A stretch of DNA of 64,000 nucleotides from positions 15,004,001 to 15,068,000 of the forward strand of contig OX387198.1 in assembly GCA_947561715.1 (NCBI GenBank). Reading direction: 5' to 3'. The number at the start of each line of letters is the position of its first letter. The first letter of the stretch is position 1. The position numbers and the translations under genes are program-made. Source of the DNA: Ascidia mentula. Lineage: Eukaryota > Chordata > Ascidiacea > Phlebobranchia > Ascidiidae. Under the pieces are notes generated by a model. That model was given only the letters and a program-made list of their open reading frames with translations. It was not told the origin of the DNA and made no database searches. This document shows positions 12,873-26,200 of the stretch, piece by piece.

Positions 12873-15814
12873 ATGATGATTTTGCAATTTATTGCCACCA
12901 TTGCTCTTGCAACGTTAACAGATTGTGGTAAGATCAAATTTATTTTGTTTAAAAAAAATAATCAGCAACTATTGGCAGGTTTGTTAGAATTGATTCTTGA
13001 GATCACATGAGCATTTTACCCCAAAACATCCTAATTTCGATGTTTTTTTTATCTTATTAAACTGAGACAAAATCACATTTAAAAGGCCCTATTTGGTTGT
13101 GAGACAATTTTTGGACAAATTTCATCGATTAAAACAAAGGCCACTGAGGGCTGTAACAATATACACAACGAAAGCTTAAAAGCACACAAGTGTTTGAACA
13201 GCTTTGGTTGAAAATGCTTGTTTGGTGCAGAAAAGAAAAAAAAATGCAAACTGAAGGTAACTGAAACTGAAAGTGATCCAGATAATAAAGCGAAAGTGTT
13301 TATTTACTAATTTACGAATCAAATGGCTTTGTAGCTATTATCCTCTTCACATTACAGCTTGTTCTCCCAACAACATATGCCAGCAACAACGTGATCTCAT
13401 TGAGCACTCAGAAAAGACTATCACACCACTGGAGAGAGTGCTATTCAGGCAACGCACTTGGGAAATTTCAAATGAAGGCGGTGGAAGAAACATTTTGCTT
13501 GTCTTTAAGGTAATTATGACAAATTTTCGATCCAAAGTAACTTGGAATTATGACACAGCAAAGTGCAGACAATCCAAAATTAGAAGTGAGATTGCTTGAT
13601 TGACCTTTCTCTCATTCAAGTACAAACATGTGGCGGAATTTAAATCGACCTTTTGCTAAATTGTAATTACGCAATTTGTGGAAGTCATGACTGGGTTCAT
13701 ACCCATTATTTTCCAATTAAAATGGGAAACCCGTGTCACAAATTCGGGGAATGAAGAAATTAATCGGAAGTTCCAGCCATAAAATCATTAAACTACACAA
13801 TATTTTATAATACAGTGCACAACCCAGCACTGTAACTTAACACATCAAAACACTGACTATAAATTTGCTTAAACAAACAAACAAATTTACAGGACCACTC
13901 AATAAACTGGACTAATTCTTTTTTCAGAATTTTGAGACATTACCGACAACCCCTGTGACAATTCAAACTATTTCCATTTTTGGACAAATCGAACTTAAGC
14001 AGTACTCCGGTAAATTGGGCAACTTTGAAATAATCCTTGAGAACATTCGACAGATGGTTATATTTGTTTCCATCAGTGAAGAAAGCTCAGCAAAGTTCAG
14101 TCTACAATATTACGGTAAAAACCTGTGTCCTTTTTGTACATCATAATATCCGATTGATGAAACTTTCTTAACCTCTTTGTTTAATTTGGTTTCCAGCTGG
14201 ATGCAAGGTTGCCCATGGCAACAACATGCAATACCCATCACAAATCGAGGATCCAAACAACCCCACCAAGTGTTGGATAGTTGCACCACAGCTACTTGGA
14301 GACAGAAAAAGGTTTTACTTCACATTCCGCGATGTCATAGTTGCCGACCAAACAAACCTGAGAGTAAGTCTTAGGACATTAAACTAATGGCAAAAAATAC
14401 CTCTTCTTGTAATGAATCCAACTGGTAAAACTGTGTTTGTTTAGCTTTGGGATGCTCACACAAATGAAGAAATTGGCAGTATTACTGAAGACACCAAATT
14501 TGAAGTGTTTGCTGCTGAAGCATTGCTACGAAATCAATCTCAAACGTTTATCATTGAATTCACTTGCAACGAGCTGTCCACTTGTGACACGCGCCACAAC
14601 TCCTTCTATGCCACATACTACGGTAATTACAGTACTTTGTTGAAATAATTATAAACTTTTTTTGAAAAACAGCCCTTGCTTTGGAATATATCAGTGAATC
14701 CACAGAAAAATGTATGGTAGTTACTAATAATGCTGTTTTGACATAACAAACAAAGCCTATAATTTTAGAAGTTGTAACATTTCTTCCTAAATTTCAGCTA
14801 TGGCTGGGAATGAAGTGGAATGTATTCAAGTAAGAAAGTTATATTATTTCTTTTCAAAAATATTTGAACAACAACAAAACCAACCAATAAAAAAAATTCG
14901 AAATTTTATCATTAAAATACCAATACAAACATATTAACAAGGCATCGTTATGTTGGTTTAGATTCAACAGCTTTGTGGTTTGCATGCGCGAAACATGCCA
15001 GCAGAATTGTGTGACGTACCATGCCCAGCTTTCGAAAGGATGTTGGAACAAGAATATCTCATGGAGGTTCAAACGAAAACAATTTCCCTAATTTTAGTTT
15101 TGTAGTTTTGTCAGATAATTGCAAATATTAAACTGAAAAATTTACTAATAATTTATTTTACAAATTTACTAATAAATTAAGATGGATTGCTTTTCAGCAA
15201 ACTAACTTTGAAACAAAAAAATTTCAAGAAATAGGACCCAAAAATATTTTTTGCTCCCATTTAAAAGTTCAAAATCTCCAGATTTTAAACAGAAACATTG
15301 TAACAATAATAACTGTTATTACAGAACAATGTGCCCTTGTTAAAAAGTGGGGGAAATCGACGACAACAAACACCTGGATGCAAACTTGTACGATACAGAA
15401 GATTCTGTGACTGTCCTCGTGACACTGAACTTGTTGGGTTTTGCTATACACCTAAGCTATGCTGGGAATGTAAGTTTCTTGTATGAATATTTATTTGAAA
15501 AACTTTCTCACAAACTAATCCCCAGGCTTCGAAAATCCACATGAACAAATATTTTTAAACAGTAAAAATTTTGTGTATAAGCTGCAGACAGATGGCCACT
15601 GTTTCGACCTAAAAGGTCTCATTAAAATTTTGTTAGGAAAAATCTTTCAATGCACACAAACACTTTTATCAGTTGGGGATATTTTCGTCCACGTAGGTTT
15701 TGGTTAAACTGTGATTTTTTCATTTCAGTTGGAAACTGTGCATGGGCTTGCATCTTCATGAAAGTTACGCAATGTACACATGTCAAGGTTCTACGAGCTG
15801 TTCAGTTGTTATAA
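12873..15814 (+). CDS. Secreted protein with two CUB-like domains and Cys-rich tail (paralogue C)
   Basis: Nine exons: 12873-12927, 13358-13509, 13928-14114, 14197-14363, 14445-14622, 14798-14829, 14962-15066, 15325-15469 and 15729-15814. They encode 368 residues, the same as gene B although individual exon lengths differ. Exon 1 is a signal peptide (MMILQFIATIALATLTDC); two Met codons are adjacent and the first was taken. The CUB-like domains are exons 2-3 (end FSLQYYG) and 4-5 (start AGCKVAHG, core KCWIVAP). The second half of domain 2 has an extra Cys pair (FTCNELSTC). The tail is cysteine-rich, with FCDCP and ACIFMKVTQC, and ends AVQLL. It is the third member of the tandem array and probably secreted. 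Its function is unknown. Confidence 0.75.
15580..15625 (+). repeat. Single arm of the MITE-like repeat, in an intron
   Basis: This matches the left arm of the element at 331-555 (GCAGACAGATGGCCACTGTT and the following GACCTAAAAGGTCTCAT). It lies in the last intron of paralogue C, and no opposite arm is seen nearby. It is probably the remnant of a deleted or partly excised element. Confidence 0.5.
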
Positions 15815-17221
15815 GAGACGACACTATTTATTCAAACATTTTATTATACCATGTCCAGTTGGGTTTTCAATTAAAATGATGGAAATTTCTAAGAAATGGA
15901 AAAGAAACAGATGGAACATGTTTATTGTTGAAAAATGGTTTACGATGTAAAGTTTATGTACATTGTGTTGTATTACCTCCAACTAAACTGTAAAGTATAT
16001 GCTGTTATCCAGTTCATTTGCACATTATATATTTTACTTTTTTGTACATTGGTTTGTGAATACACCCTAGAAGTTTGTGTGAAATAAAATTTCTTTGATT
16101 TTGAAAAATCCGCTTGATGTACAAATTAATACATGTGGTTGAGAAAGGCAGTCAATTATTCTCTAAACAACTAAAAAAATTGGAAAAATTTCTTTTGTCT
16201 GATCCTTTTAAATATTTAGTTGTTACTTGTTTTGCTGCGGAGAGGATGTGGCAAGAGATCAAATTAAGACTTAGAAAAGTTTCCTAAACAAACAAAATGA
16301 AACATTCTCTTGAGCAGCAGAAGGTGGTAAACAAAGTAGACAGATATGTCATGCAAAGGGTTTTGTGTAATGTTTTTTTTATGAGTAATGTAAGATAATG
16401 ACTGTCATCAAAACATAAAACATATCTCAGCCAACATTAATAACAGACAACAAGTGGTCAAAATTTTTTTTACAACAATTAAGTTGAGATTTTGTTGCAG
16501 TTCGTACTCCTATGATTTCTCAGAATTCAAACCAAAGCACTAATTAAGAAGCTATGCAGGCACTCAATCAACATCGGACTATGGCTGCTGCATTTTCAGT
16601 TCAGGACTCAGGTTTTTCACCGTGAAACAAAATCAATACAATGCAAAGGTCAACCGCGAGTTTTACCACATAAGTGCACTGTTGTGAACTGGCACCAAGT
16701 GTTGGTGATCGGTTCACAATGTTATCTACACCACAAACAATCAGGAATAACAAGAATACCTGTTGGGCAACATTTTTTAAAGCTCCCAGGTGGAAACCAC
16801 AACAAATGCAACATGCTTTCTGTGTATCTGATAACAAAGCGAAGCACTTTTGTTTAAAAAGTTTCTGTTTTTATCTGATGGATTTCTGTTCTAAAAGCTG
16901 TTACAATCGTTTGTTTGCCAAGTCAATTTTCAACAGTAATGCCTGACCTTTGCAACTTGAATAGCAAATATGTTCTTTCAACTAAACAATTTTCAAAAAG
17001 AAAAAAGATAAACAAATGTTCAAGACTTTTAAAGGTTTAAAGGTACAGGAACCCAAAATTTTTAAAATAAGCTTTCATCAAAGAAAAAATTCTGAGACAT
17101 GTTTCTCAGAGTGTAAAAATATAGACCTAGGTGTTTCCATAATACAAAACAAACATTAGACAACAAACAAATAACCTCTATACGCCAGTTTCTGTATATC
17201 AAATATGTGTTTAACTCAAAC
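15815..17221. other. 3' UTR of paralogue C and spacer before beta-adaptin
   Basis: The 3' UTR of paralogue C ends near the AATAAA at 16083-16088. From about 16100 to 17221 the DNA is AT-rich with frequent stops in all frames. The minus strand was searched by eye for the missing exons of the beta-adaptin ear and none was found. No RNA gene or repeat was recognised. Confidence 0.5.
16083..16088 (+). terminator. Polyadenylation signal AATAAA of paralogue C
   Basis: A canonical hexamer about 270 bases after the stop codon at 15812-15814, a spacing like that of the distal signal in paralogue A. Confidence 0.6.
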
Positions 17222-20200
17222 CTGTTCTTGTTGAACTGGATCGCAAAATCAGTCATTGGTTGCATTGCTCTGTTGATAAATGTGAGGACAATGAAAGGTT
17301 CCTTTTGTCTTCTTTGGAAAGTTCCCATCAGTTCTAAACCTTTCGCTGCAGCTGCATTCAACCACATCTAAACACAATATAAAAATATATCAAATTTGCT
17401 GTTGTTTTTTGCAACAAAGTATGTGTTTTTGAACCATCCAGTCAACGCCAGCATAATAAGTTGTGACATGGGATTAGTTTCAAATTGTTGTATTATGTTA
17501 CTGCCCATAAAAGTAAATAAACATTGTATTTTAGGTACAAATTTAGTTACTATGGTATACAATGGTTCAACTTTGCAAAAGTGACTGCAAAATGCCAATG
17601 AACATCAATAAAAAATTATCTGTACCCATATTTGCAAACTTTTAAAAAATTTGGAAGAGTTCGAATCAAATTGTGCACATACTTCACATGCTTGTTTTGG
17701 GCAGTTTGGCATCCAAAATCCCACTCAATCATTCAATTTATAAGACAGGTTTGATAGCCAGTACTGGTCATTTTCACATACTGGAGGCGCAATTTTACTA
17801 ACAAGGGTCGTTACATTTGGTTGTAACAGGTCGTGGAGTGATTAAAATTACAACTGGGCGATAATCAGGTGTAAAAATAGCTCATTGTGTTGCCGGTACG
17901 GAGAAATAAATCGCTTGGTAATAACGTGTTATGCTTGAGTTGGACACGACATAAACTTTCCGGATTCTCGGCGGGGATTAAGCGGACATTGTGCTAACGG
18001 CGAATTACACTGTAAAACTTTGTTGATATGACTTGTTTTTTTTTTATTAATTATGGCAGATTTTTTTAGGATATTGTGTTGGAAACAGATTGCAAGAGCA
18101 CAGTCTTTCAGAATTAGAATAGTTTTATTTTGATTACAAGACGTCACATACATAGTAGGTTAAATTCGCGTGAAATCAATTCTATCAGGTCTTGTAATGT
18201 CAGAGTCCAGTTATGGTTGTAATCAAACAAACACATATGATTTGTAAGGTAATTAAACAATTTTAAAACTCGATTTTTGTTACGCGCTTTGGTGATTTAA
18301 GTTGCATTTTCGTTTGCTTTTACGATTTACGTTTTCGAAAAAGTCATGAAAATTTCGGAAGAGTTAAGGTTGCATTACAACTTAACAAACATCTTGATTG
18401 TAGCGAAGTTTGCGGGGAAATAGTTTTATTACATTTTTTTCAAAAAAATACCAACGGCAAGCGTCAATGCTTCAAGATTGGTCGGTAGTGAAGCCACACC
18501 AAAGAGATATTGTTGGTGGTATCAACACAAAAGGAAGATAAAAATCAACATGCGATCGCACAAAAGATGTGTTTTAAACATTTACGTTTACGCCATCGCT
18601 ACCGAGCCCGAATATGGACAACATCAACAAGTTTTAACCCGAAAAAGCACCGGAAATCATAAAATCGTGGTCGAATGAATGCCGTGTTTTGAAGGGAATT
18701 TCCTTTTCGGCTGATTTCCATCTTTACGCTGAAACATTGTGTCGTCACACTGGACATTGTGTTCCGATTGTTTTGGCAACGCGCGTAGAATCGCTGCCAG
18801 CCCTCGGCGCAAACTAATTCACTTCGTGACGTCATGTTCACAAAAATCGTGATTTCCTGTTTGTTTTTTTCGCTGTTCGATATCGCGATAAAACCTTTAT
18901 TCAAACTTAAAAAACTTATGCCAATATATAAGTCAAAAACATCGAAATAGAGTTGGGCAGCTTTTTAATGTAATTTAGTACCCTTGTCTGACAACCAGGG
19001 TTTAAAACTAGTCCAATTCCAATACTTTTGTTTATTGTTTAATTCTTTGAACTTTGTTTGCTTTCGACGTAATCTTTATGGCGAATTCGATACGCGGAAG
19101 TTACTTGGAAATTCCTGCTAAGTCTTCTTCTGAATTTACGGAGCTTTATGTTTACTACAGAAGGTTATACCTCATACACAAAAACTTACATTTTGGTGTT
19201 TACGAATAAAATCGAAAAGTATTTTTGTGATAGTTATCGAATTTTCGCCGAATAAGATGTGGAAACCTGAAAGAAAGTTTTTTTTTCGGGTGTTTAATTT
19301 AAATGCGGGAATGGTGTTTTTTTTCTTATATGTTAATAGAAAAACAATTAAAACGAAACATGCTCAAAGAAATTCCTACCCTTTTAAAGAGAGGAATTTA
19401 CCTGAGATTTGAGTAATCGTTTCATTTTTCCTACCGAGGAAATCGCTGTTTAATTTAAATGTTTCGACATTAAAAGGTAGCAGGTTTATAAACAAAAATA
19501 TTTGAATTTTCGAGAGGTCGTTTCCTCCCCGTCGGCATTAAGCTTTAGTTGTGACGCAACAAAGCCTTTGCAGACAGGAGAAATGATTTTTAATTTAAAT
19601 GTTTCGATCGTCGGAACAATGCAGGAAACTTTAATTAACGGATTTATATATGTTTTACTTGGTATGGTGATTTGATTTATTGCGACCCAGGGTTACCTAC
19701 AAATGTTATCACAAAACAACATTTAAATATTTTTAGCCAGTATGGAGTGTTGCCACAATAGCATATATATTTATATATAGCATATACAGAGCATAAAAAT
19801 ATATGCTATTGGATCAAAAAGTGGGTCAAAATATCAAAATATAAATTGTGTGCAAAATGCATTTTTTTTTTCCTTTTGACATATCTTACCCAACAGTAGC
19901 TTAAAGATATGCTGTATGCTATTGTGAGTAATATATATATATACATATATATATGCTTTTGTTGGTAATTTTTGCCAAAAAGAAAAAGTTTTTGCATTTT
20001 GCATACAAAAAAAATGCATTTTGCACACAATTTATAATTCACATGACTGTTTGATAAAGCTTAAAAGATTGAGTTGTTGGATGACTTCTGGCCACAATTA
20101 AAGACAAGTTTTAAATAGAAATGCTACAATTCAAAACAAGGAATCCATGTTCAACAGTTAAATGTTTAAATGTCAAAACACAAAGTCTGCAAATATACGT

Positions 20201-23200
20201 TTCTATGGTTGTGCCACAAAGTATACAAGGTGGAACTCGACATGTCCATTATATTAGAATCTTAATATATTTTACCATTATTGCCACTAACCTCTTTTTG
20301 TGACATGTATGAGCCAGGAGATGGGTTGAAATCCAACCCAAGCAGGGAATCGGCAGGGGGTCCTGCAGGGGCGGCCATTTGTTGTTGCATGGGAGCAGCA
20401 GATGGAGTGGTTCCGAGCTGAGCATAGAGAAACAATACATAAATGAAGTCCAGCATGATACAAATGCAGAGTTTTTAAATTAAGCCCGTCGAAGGAATGA
20501 TTTCAGTCTCCACAACCGAGAAGAATCTCAGATAATTGAAAGTATAATCACACACAGTGGTTACTTGTGTGCCTTTACAAAAAGTAAGCAATGATTACTA
20601 AAACTGGAAACAAATATTCACTTCCTACTTACTTACTAAACCTATTTTTAAATTATACATATACAAAATTTGCGTAATCATAACTGTTTTTCCTAATAAT
20701 TTTTGCAAGATGTTTCAATTCAATTTATACCAGAAAATCGAGGCCTCCTATTGGATCAACAACAGGATTTACAGGCATGGCTGGTGCCTGGACAATGCTG
20801 GAGCCAATGTCTAAACCAAGGAGATCGGTAACAAGGGTGTCCTGAGCAGGAATAACCTAAAAATGGGACAATATATATTATTGTTAACTTCAAACAATCA
20901 GGTGTGTAAAATGTACATAATGTTCATATTTATTCGAGGAAGAAAAATTGCATTTAAAGCTAAACAAACAAACTTGTTTTGAACAATACCTGTGGAGTTG
21001 GGGCTTGGGTTGGACTCGCTGTAGTTTCCTCTGCACCACTTTCTGGAGATCTAAAAACACAATTGGCTCTTTATCACCCTCGTGTGGACAAGTTAAAACC
21101 CATCATGAGGGGAAGTGTCAACAGTCATATTCAAAGAATTACGTAGATACCCCTTCACAGATATATACATGAAATTGCACAATTTTGGATGACACATCTT
21201 CCTCAGGGCCATCCTAGACATAGTAAGCTGAAACTACAATTAAACAACCCCCCTCCCTTATCTATCTATGCTGTAACACATATCATTAGATGTGCAATGA
21301 ATTTTTTTTTGATGGAAATATCTTGCTGAGATGTTTTCAACACCTTTCATTCATTATAGATCACAATTTTTAACCCAGTATGGAAAAAGTCATGATTCAT
21401 CTGCATTTGAAATCATGAAATAATTAAGTTGTGGTTGGTTGTGCTTAATGTCATATATGAATTGAATTCTGTCATGCATATTCTGCAACCCAATGTGTTT
21501 CAAGCGAACAAACAAAGCCAACTTACTGGGAACCAGCTGGTTTTGAGTGCAGAGATTTTCTCATTGCTGCAGCAGCTCTATCTCCTTCTATGAACGAACT
21601 TGGTGGCTTGTGGTAGACGGAGGCCAGTGATGCGATGTGACAAATCAACTCATCCAGCAAAGTTGGTTCAATCAAATCTGTTTCCTCCGATATAAGTGGT
21701 TTCTCAGCCAATACCACATCCTGTTGGGTGAGTGGTAAAAAAATCTATTACCTGACACACAACTTAAATTCATACAAATTGTATTTGGCCCTTAGACTGA
21801 CAATGACTATTATCATAGAAGTATATATAACAGTTATAGTTTTATGGTCCAGGGTGAAGGTTTTCATAAAAAAGTATAAAAAAACTTACTTACTGTTTTA
21901 GAAATCACCATGACGCAAGTTATTAATAACCCCATATTACAACTAAGTTATTGCAGCATTCCATTGTTTATGTTTTATATTGAAGTTCACAATACCAGGG
22001 TGCACATTACCTATTTAAGTTTTTGTAACACTGGAATTAAAATTCCAACAACAAGCATAATAATATGAACATTTCTTATGTGTTCAACAATGCAAACTTG
22101 TTCGAAGGTTTGTTTAATATATTGTTAACACTGCTTACTTTAGCTGCAGCAGGATCTGTAGACAACAACCTCCAGTAAATGTATCCTCTGTCACGAAGAT
22201 CAGGATTGTCGCTGTCCTAAAAAATAGAAAATTTAAATTGAGAGACTTGAAAAAAGCACATTATGAAATACAATTACAGATGTGTAGATATTTGTGTGCT
22301 TTAAACACCATTGACATTAAATACTTAGTTATTATATAACATTTTATATGTATATTATATTAACTTCAAAACAACATGTGTTGTTTGCAATTGACACAAA
22401 CAATGTTTTTGTGATGACTTACTTGTGTTGCAAGACTAAGAACAGATTGTACAAGTTCTTGAGTTTCTGTGGGTTTTTTCAAGAACAGTTTCACGATTGC
22501 AGTCAAAAGTTGCAGTTGAACCTGAGGCAAAACATATATGTATGAAATTCCAACACAAAAATAACTATAATATAAAAATATAAATCAAGTGCATGTCACT
22601 ACCTGTTGCTCACAAAAAACAAAGTATCCTCAAATGCTGTCAATATGTGTTTTTTTTCAAAAAATTTGTCATTGTTAGGTGGTAGTGTTGGTGTTAAGTT
22701 GAAGCAATAAAACACGACAAGAGTTGCAAGTAACCTGTGTATTTTCATCATGAAATCCTTCCAGAAAAGATTCAAGAAGTTCATCAGCATTGTCAATTCT
22801 CTCTGCATATTCACCGATGATCCAAATCATTGAAGCACGAGCCTCCGGCTCATCCAGTGTATCCAGGTTCTCACAAAGATTGGCAATGATGCTTTCATAT
22901 CTACACACAATACATTTTGTAAAGTAGGACTCACAGACATTTGTCGTTTTGTTAGGAATGCTAAACACAACTGAAACATACATACAAACAACACAACAAG
23001 TTTTTTTTCATGTTTCAAGAAAAGCAAGTGTAAAAAAATTGATGATGTCATTTTAGGCGAAACATGTTTTTCTGATATAAAACTTTTAGTACAGATCAGT
23101 CTATTTTTACTGATGTTTTTAGCTTTACAGAAAAAAATACATAATATGGTAATTGATCGCCAGCCTGCCAGAATAGCTTAGTTCATTTAAAAACGATCTA

Positions 23201-26200
23201 CATCAAAATGGTTTATTTACATATTTCAGCCTATTCTACACATTTATATCTTGGATACAAGGTGCTTGAAATGGTATAAACAGATAAAAATGATCACAAA
23301 CAAAATATTTTTTAAATTATGTTTAAGACAACTTACTTGTTGGGATATTTTCTGAATATATCTTTTATAACGACGATGGCTTCTTGCACAACGTAGTTAA
23401 CTTTAGTTTGGATGAGATCAAGCAGAGTGCTAACACATCGCTCAGCTGATTGCTACAAATTAAATATAAAAATACAGTTCATGGAGAAAAGAAATACAAA
23501 ACATTACAATAAATGTTGCTTATTGCAATGCAGGCAATACACTGAATGCATTTTCGGAATTGTTTACTGTTACACAACTAATAGAGGGAGATTCCTAATG
23601 GCATCCAAGTTATTTGTGAAAAAAACTGTCCATCTCGAAAAGTGCCAAGACACCAGAAAAAGGAAGTCATGTTACACACCTGTACATATGTGCACTGTCT
23701 AAGCAAAATTGAATCAAACGATATGGCCAACTATATACATAGTTATTTTCAATATCACTTTGTTCATTGTAACAGTGCGAATAGTATGGGATGTGTATCT
23801 TAAAAGTGCTCTGATTCACATTGACTTTTATTGATTTTTACAAAAGTGGTTGGAAATAGCAAGGCCTTATTGATTTGTTCCAATTATGTCAACAGGAAAC
23901 TACTGGTTGTTCTGCAGGAAACAATCAGCTATTTGTTACAAAAACCAGTTTGCATCATTATTCTAGAGGCTGGCAAGTGTAACAGTGTAATTCTTTGACA
24001 TGTATTGACAATGTTATTTACCTCCACTTTGATGGCACACCTGCCAATAGCACGTACTGATTTTCTCACAAAGTCCACATCAACTTCTTGAGCGTATTCT
24101 TTCAACTCAGCGAGCACCTAAACAATATCAGTGTGCAATGAAAAGTCAATTTCATGTTAGTCGTATACTAGTTGTTTGACAAAATACATGCATTGCTTCT
24201 GACACTACAGCACAAAATAAGTCAAACAGGAGAAACAAAAGGAATCATAAACATAATTTCTGCACAAAAACAAAAGACAAGTTTTTACATAACACCAAAA
24301 ATAAAAGCATTGCATTTACATTACAATGGAGATGAGCAATATATTTTACCTGGGCGATGTTGGATTGTGAGGCGAGTCTTATCATAATATCCAACTTCTC
24401 GAGCTTTACATAAATTGGATCGTTGTATTTTACAAAAAACACTTTCATCTCATGTTTGAGGACACTCGGCCTGTTGAAAAAAAATAAAATAATGTAATTT
24501 GTGCAAATATGTTACGTATTTACCAGCAAACAAAAGCTTAAAAACAGATTAAGTTTAAAACTGTTGATTTACATATTAACCACTCACAAAGCTTATTTGT
24601 GATTAGGCAGCAGTTATGACCACATTTAAACCAGATGTGGTATATTTTGGAGTTACTACAATTTTAATATATACCTGACTAACTGCATAGTTTTTACCAA
24701 AAATTGTGTAAAAAAACATCTTTTCATCACATTCACCTTTTCTGTACAATGAGGTTGATGTTTCGAAGTGCAACATATTGAATTTCTGGTTCAGCACTTA
24801 GCAGTGTTACAAGTGGTGGAGCAAGCTTTTTGAGTAAGTTATTCTGATATTCCTTTTCGTTGTCCATCAGTTCCAAAAGCTTCATACACACCTATCACAC
24901 GAAAAAGCTCAAGTTACTTAAATTTTAAAAATTAAACTTTGACAATGTTTTGCAAAACAAAATGAGTCTTTCTTAAAATAATTGACAATTTCTGTTGACA
25001 AAAATTAGTTTACTATGGAAAAGACATAAACAAAACACTCACTTTCACTGCTGATAGCACAACTGAAGAATTTGCATGTTGAAGTCTTGGTGTAACTCTC
25101 TCAGCAATACTGAAAACAATAACAAACAACTTAGTTTATTACTAGGATTAAAAACACAAAACACAATAAAACTGCACTTTGGAGATTTTTATATATCTAT
25201 GCTTTTATATTATACCAATAGTTACAGTCAGAATTGGATGAACAATATTCTTGTATGTATTAATTTTTTATAAATCTCCCTTTTGTTTTGTCAAAACTGG
25301 TCTGCAAATCTGAATTCGGTTACAAAAGGTTTTTGACTAATTGCTATTTACCTCTGTGCCTCGCGCGAATCTTCTGGGTTGTAGTTGGAGAGAGCATCCA
25401 ATATGAAGATTTGTCCCCACTCTGTGCATTCATTGAGAGCAGTGAGAAGTTTGTTGATAGTTTGTGGTGTCATGAAGTTAACTTGCTCGGCGACTCTTGT
25501 TGATGTCTCTCCAATCTCAGACAAGGCAGCCACAGCATTTGCCACCACCTGCAGCAAATTAAACTTAGTAGAAAAACTTCCCAGTGTTTTTAACTGGGCA
25601 TTATGTATTGAGGTGGAAAACTTGCAAGCAAAAGCACATCCCAGCAATGTACTCCAAATTTAACTAGTTTGTAATTGTTTGCTGGTGACAAATTCAAACT
25701 AGGATCAATTTGCAAATAAGATTTTCCATTTGCAACAAAATACACCACATTTACCACCATACCAAACATTGTATACAACACATATAATCACTGTCAATAT
25801 TACTCTGATGATGAGTTTATTATGTCATGTTGCATTGGTGTGAATAGCACTAGCACAAATAACAGAGGCCGGGAACCTACGGCTTGCGAGCTTGATGTGG
25901 ATATTTTGATGATGGCATCTGGCTCACAGATAAATCTAAGTTGACATTTCTTAGCACGATTGTTACAAACTTTTTCTGTAATTTTCCATAACGTAACAAT
26001 CCATTTGTAACCATCATGCTAAGAAATGCCAGGTGTTATTTCGGATGCTTTGAACTTGTTTTTCAACACTTTTTTACCAAATGTCGAAAAATATCATATG
26101 GCTCTCAGAGAAATACAATTAAAAATATGTAGCTTTAAAGGCTCCTTTAGCCAAAAAGATTCCAGAAACTGGTTAATTAAGCTGGTATAAATTCTTGCTA

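Noticed and set aside
16601-16946. Open frames tested as missing beta-adaptin ear exons
   Set aside because: None of the three minus-strand frames shows the conserved ear motifs.
18478-18904. Overlapping open frames on both strands in the beta-adaptin intron
   Set aside because: No splice sites, homology or codon pattern support them; the area is simply less AT-rich.
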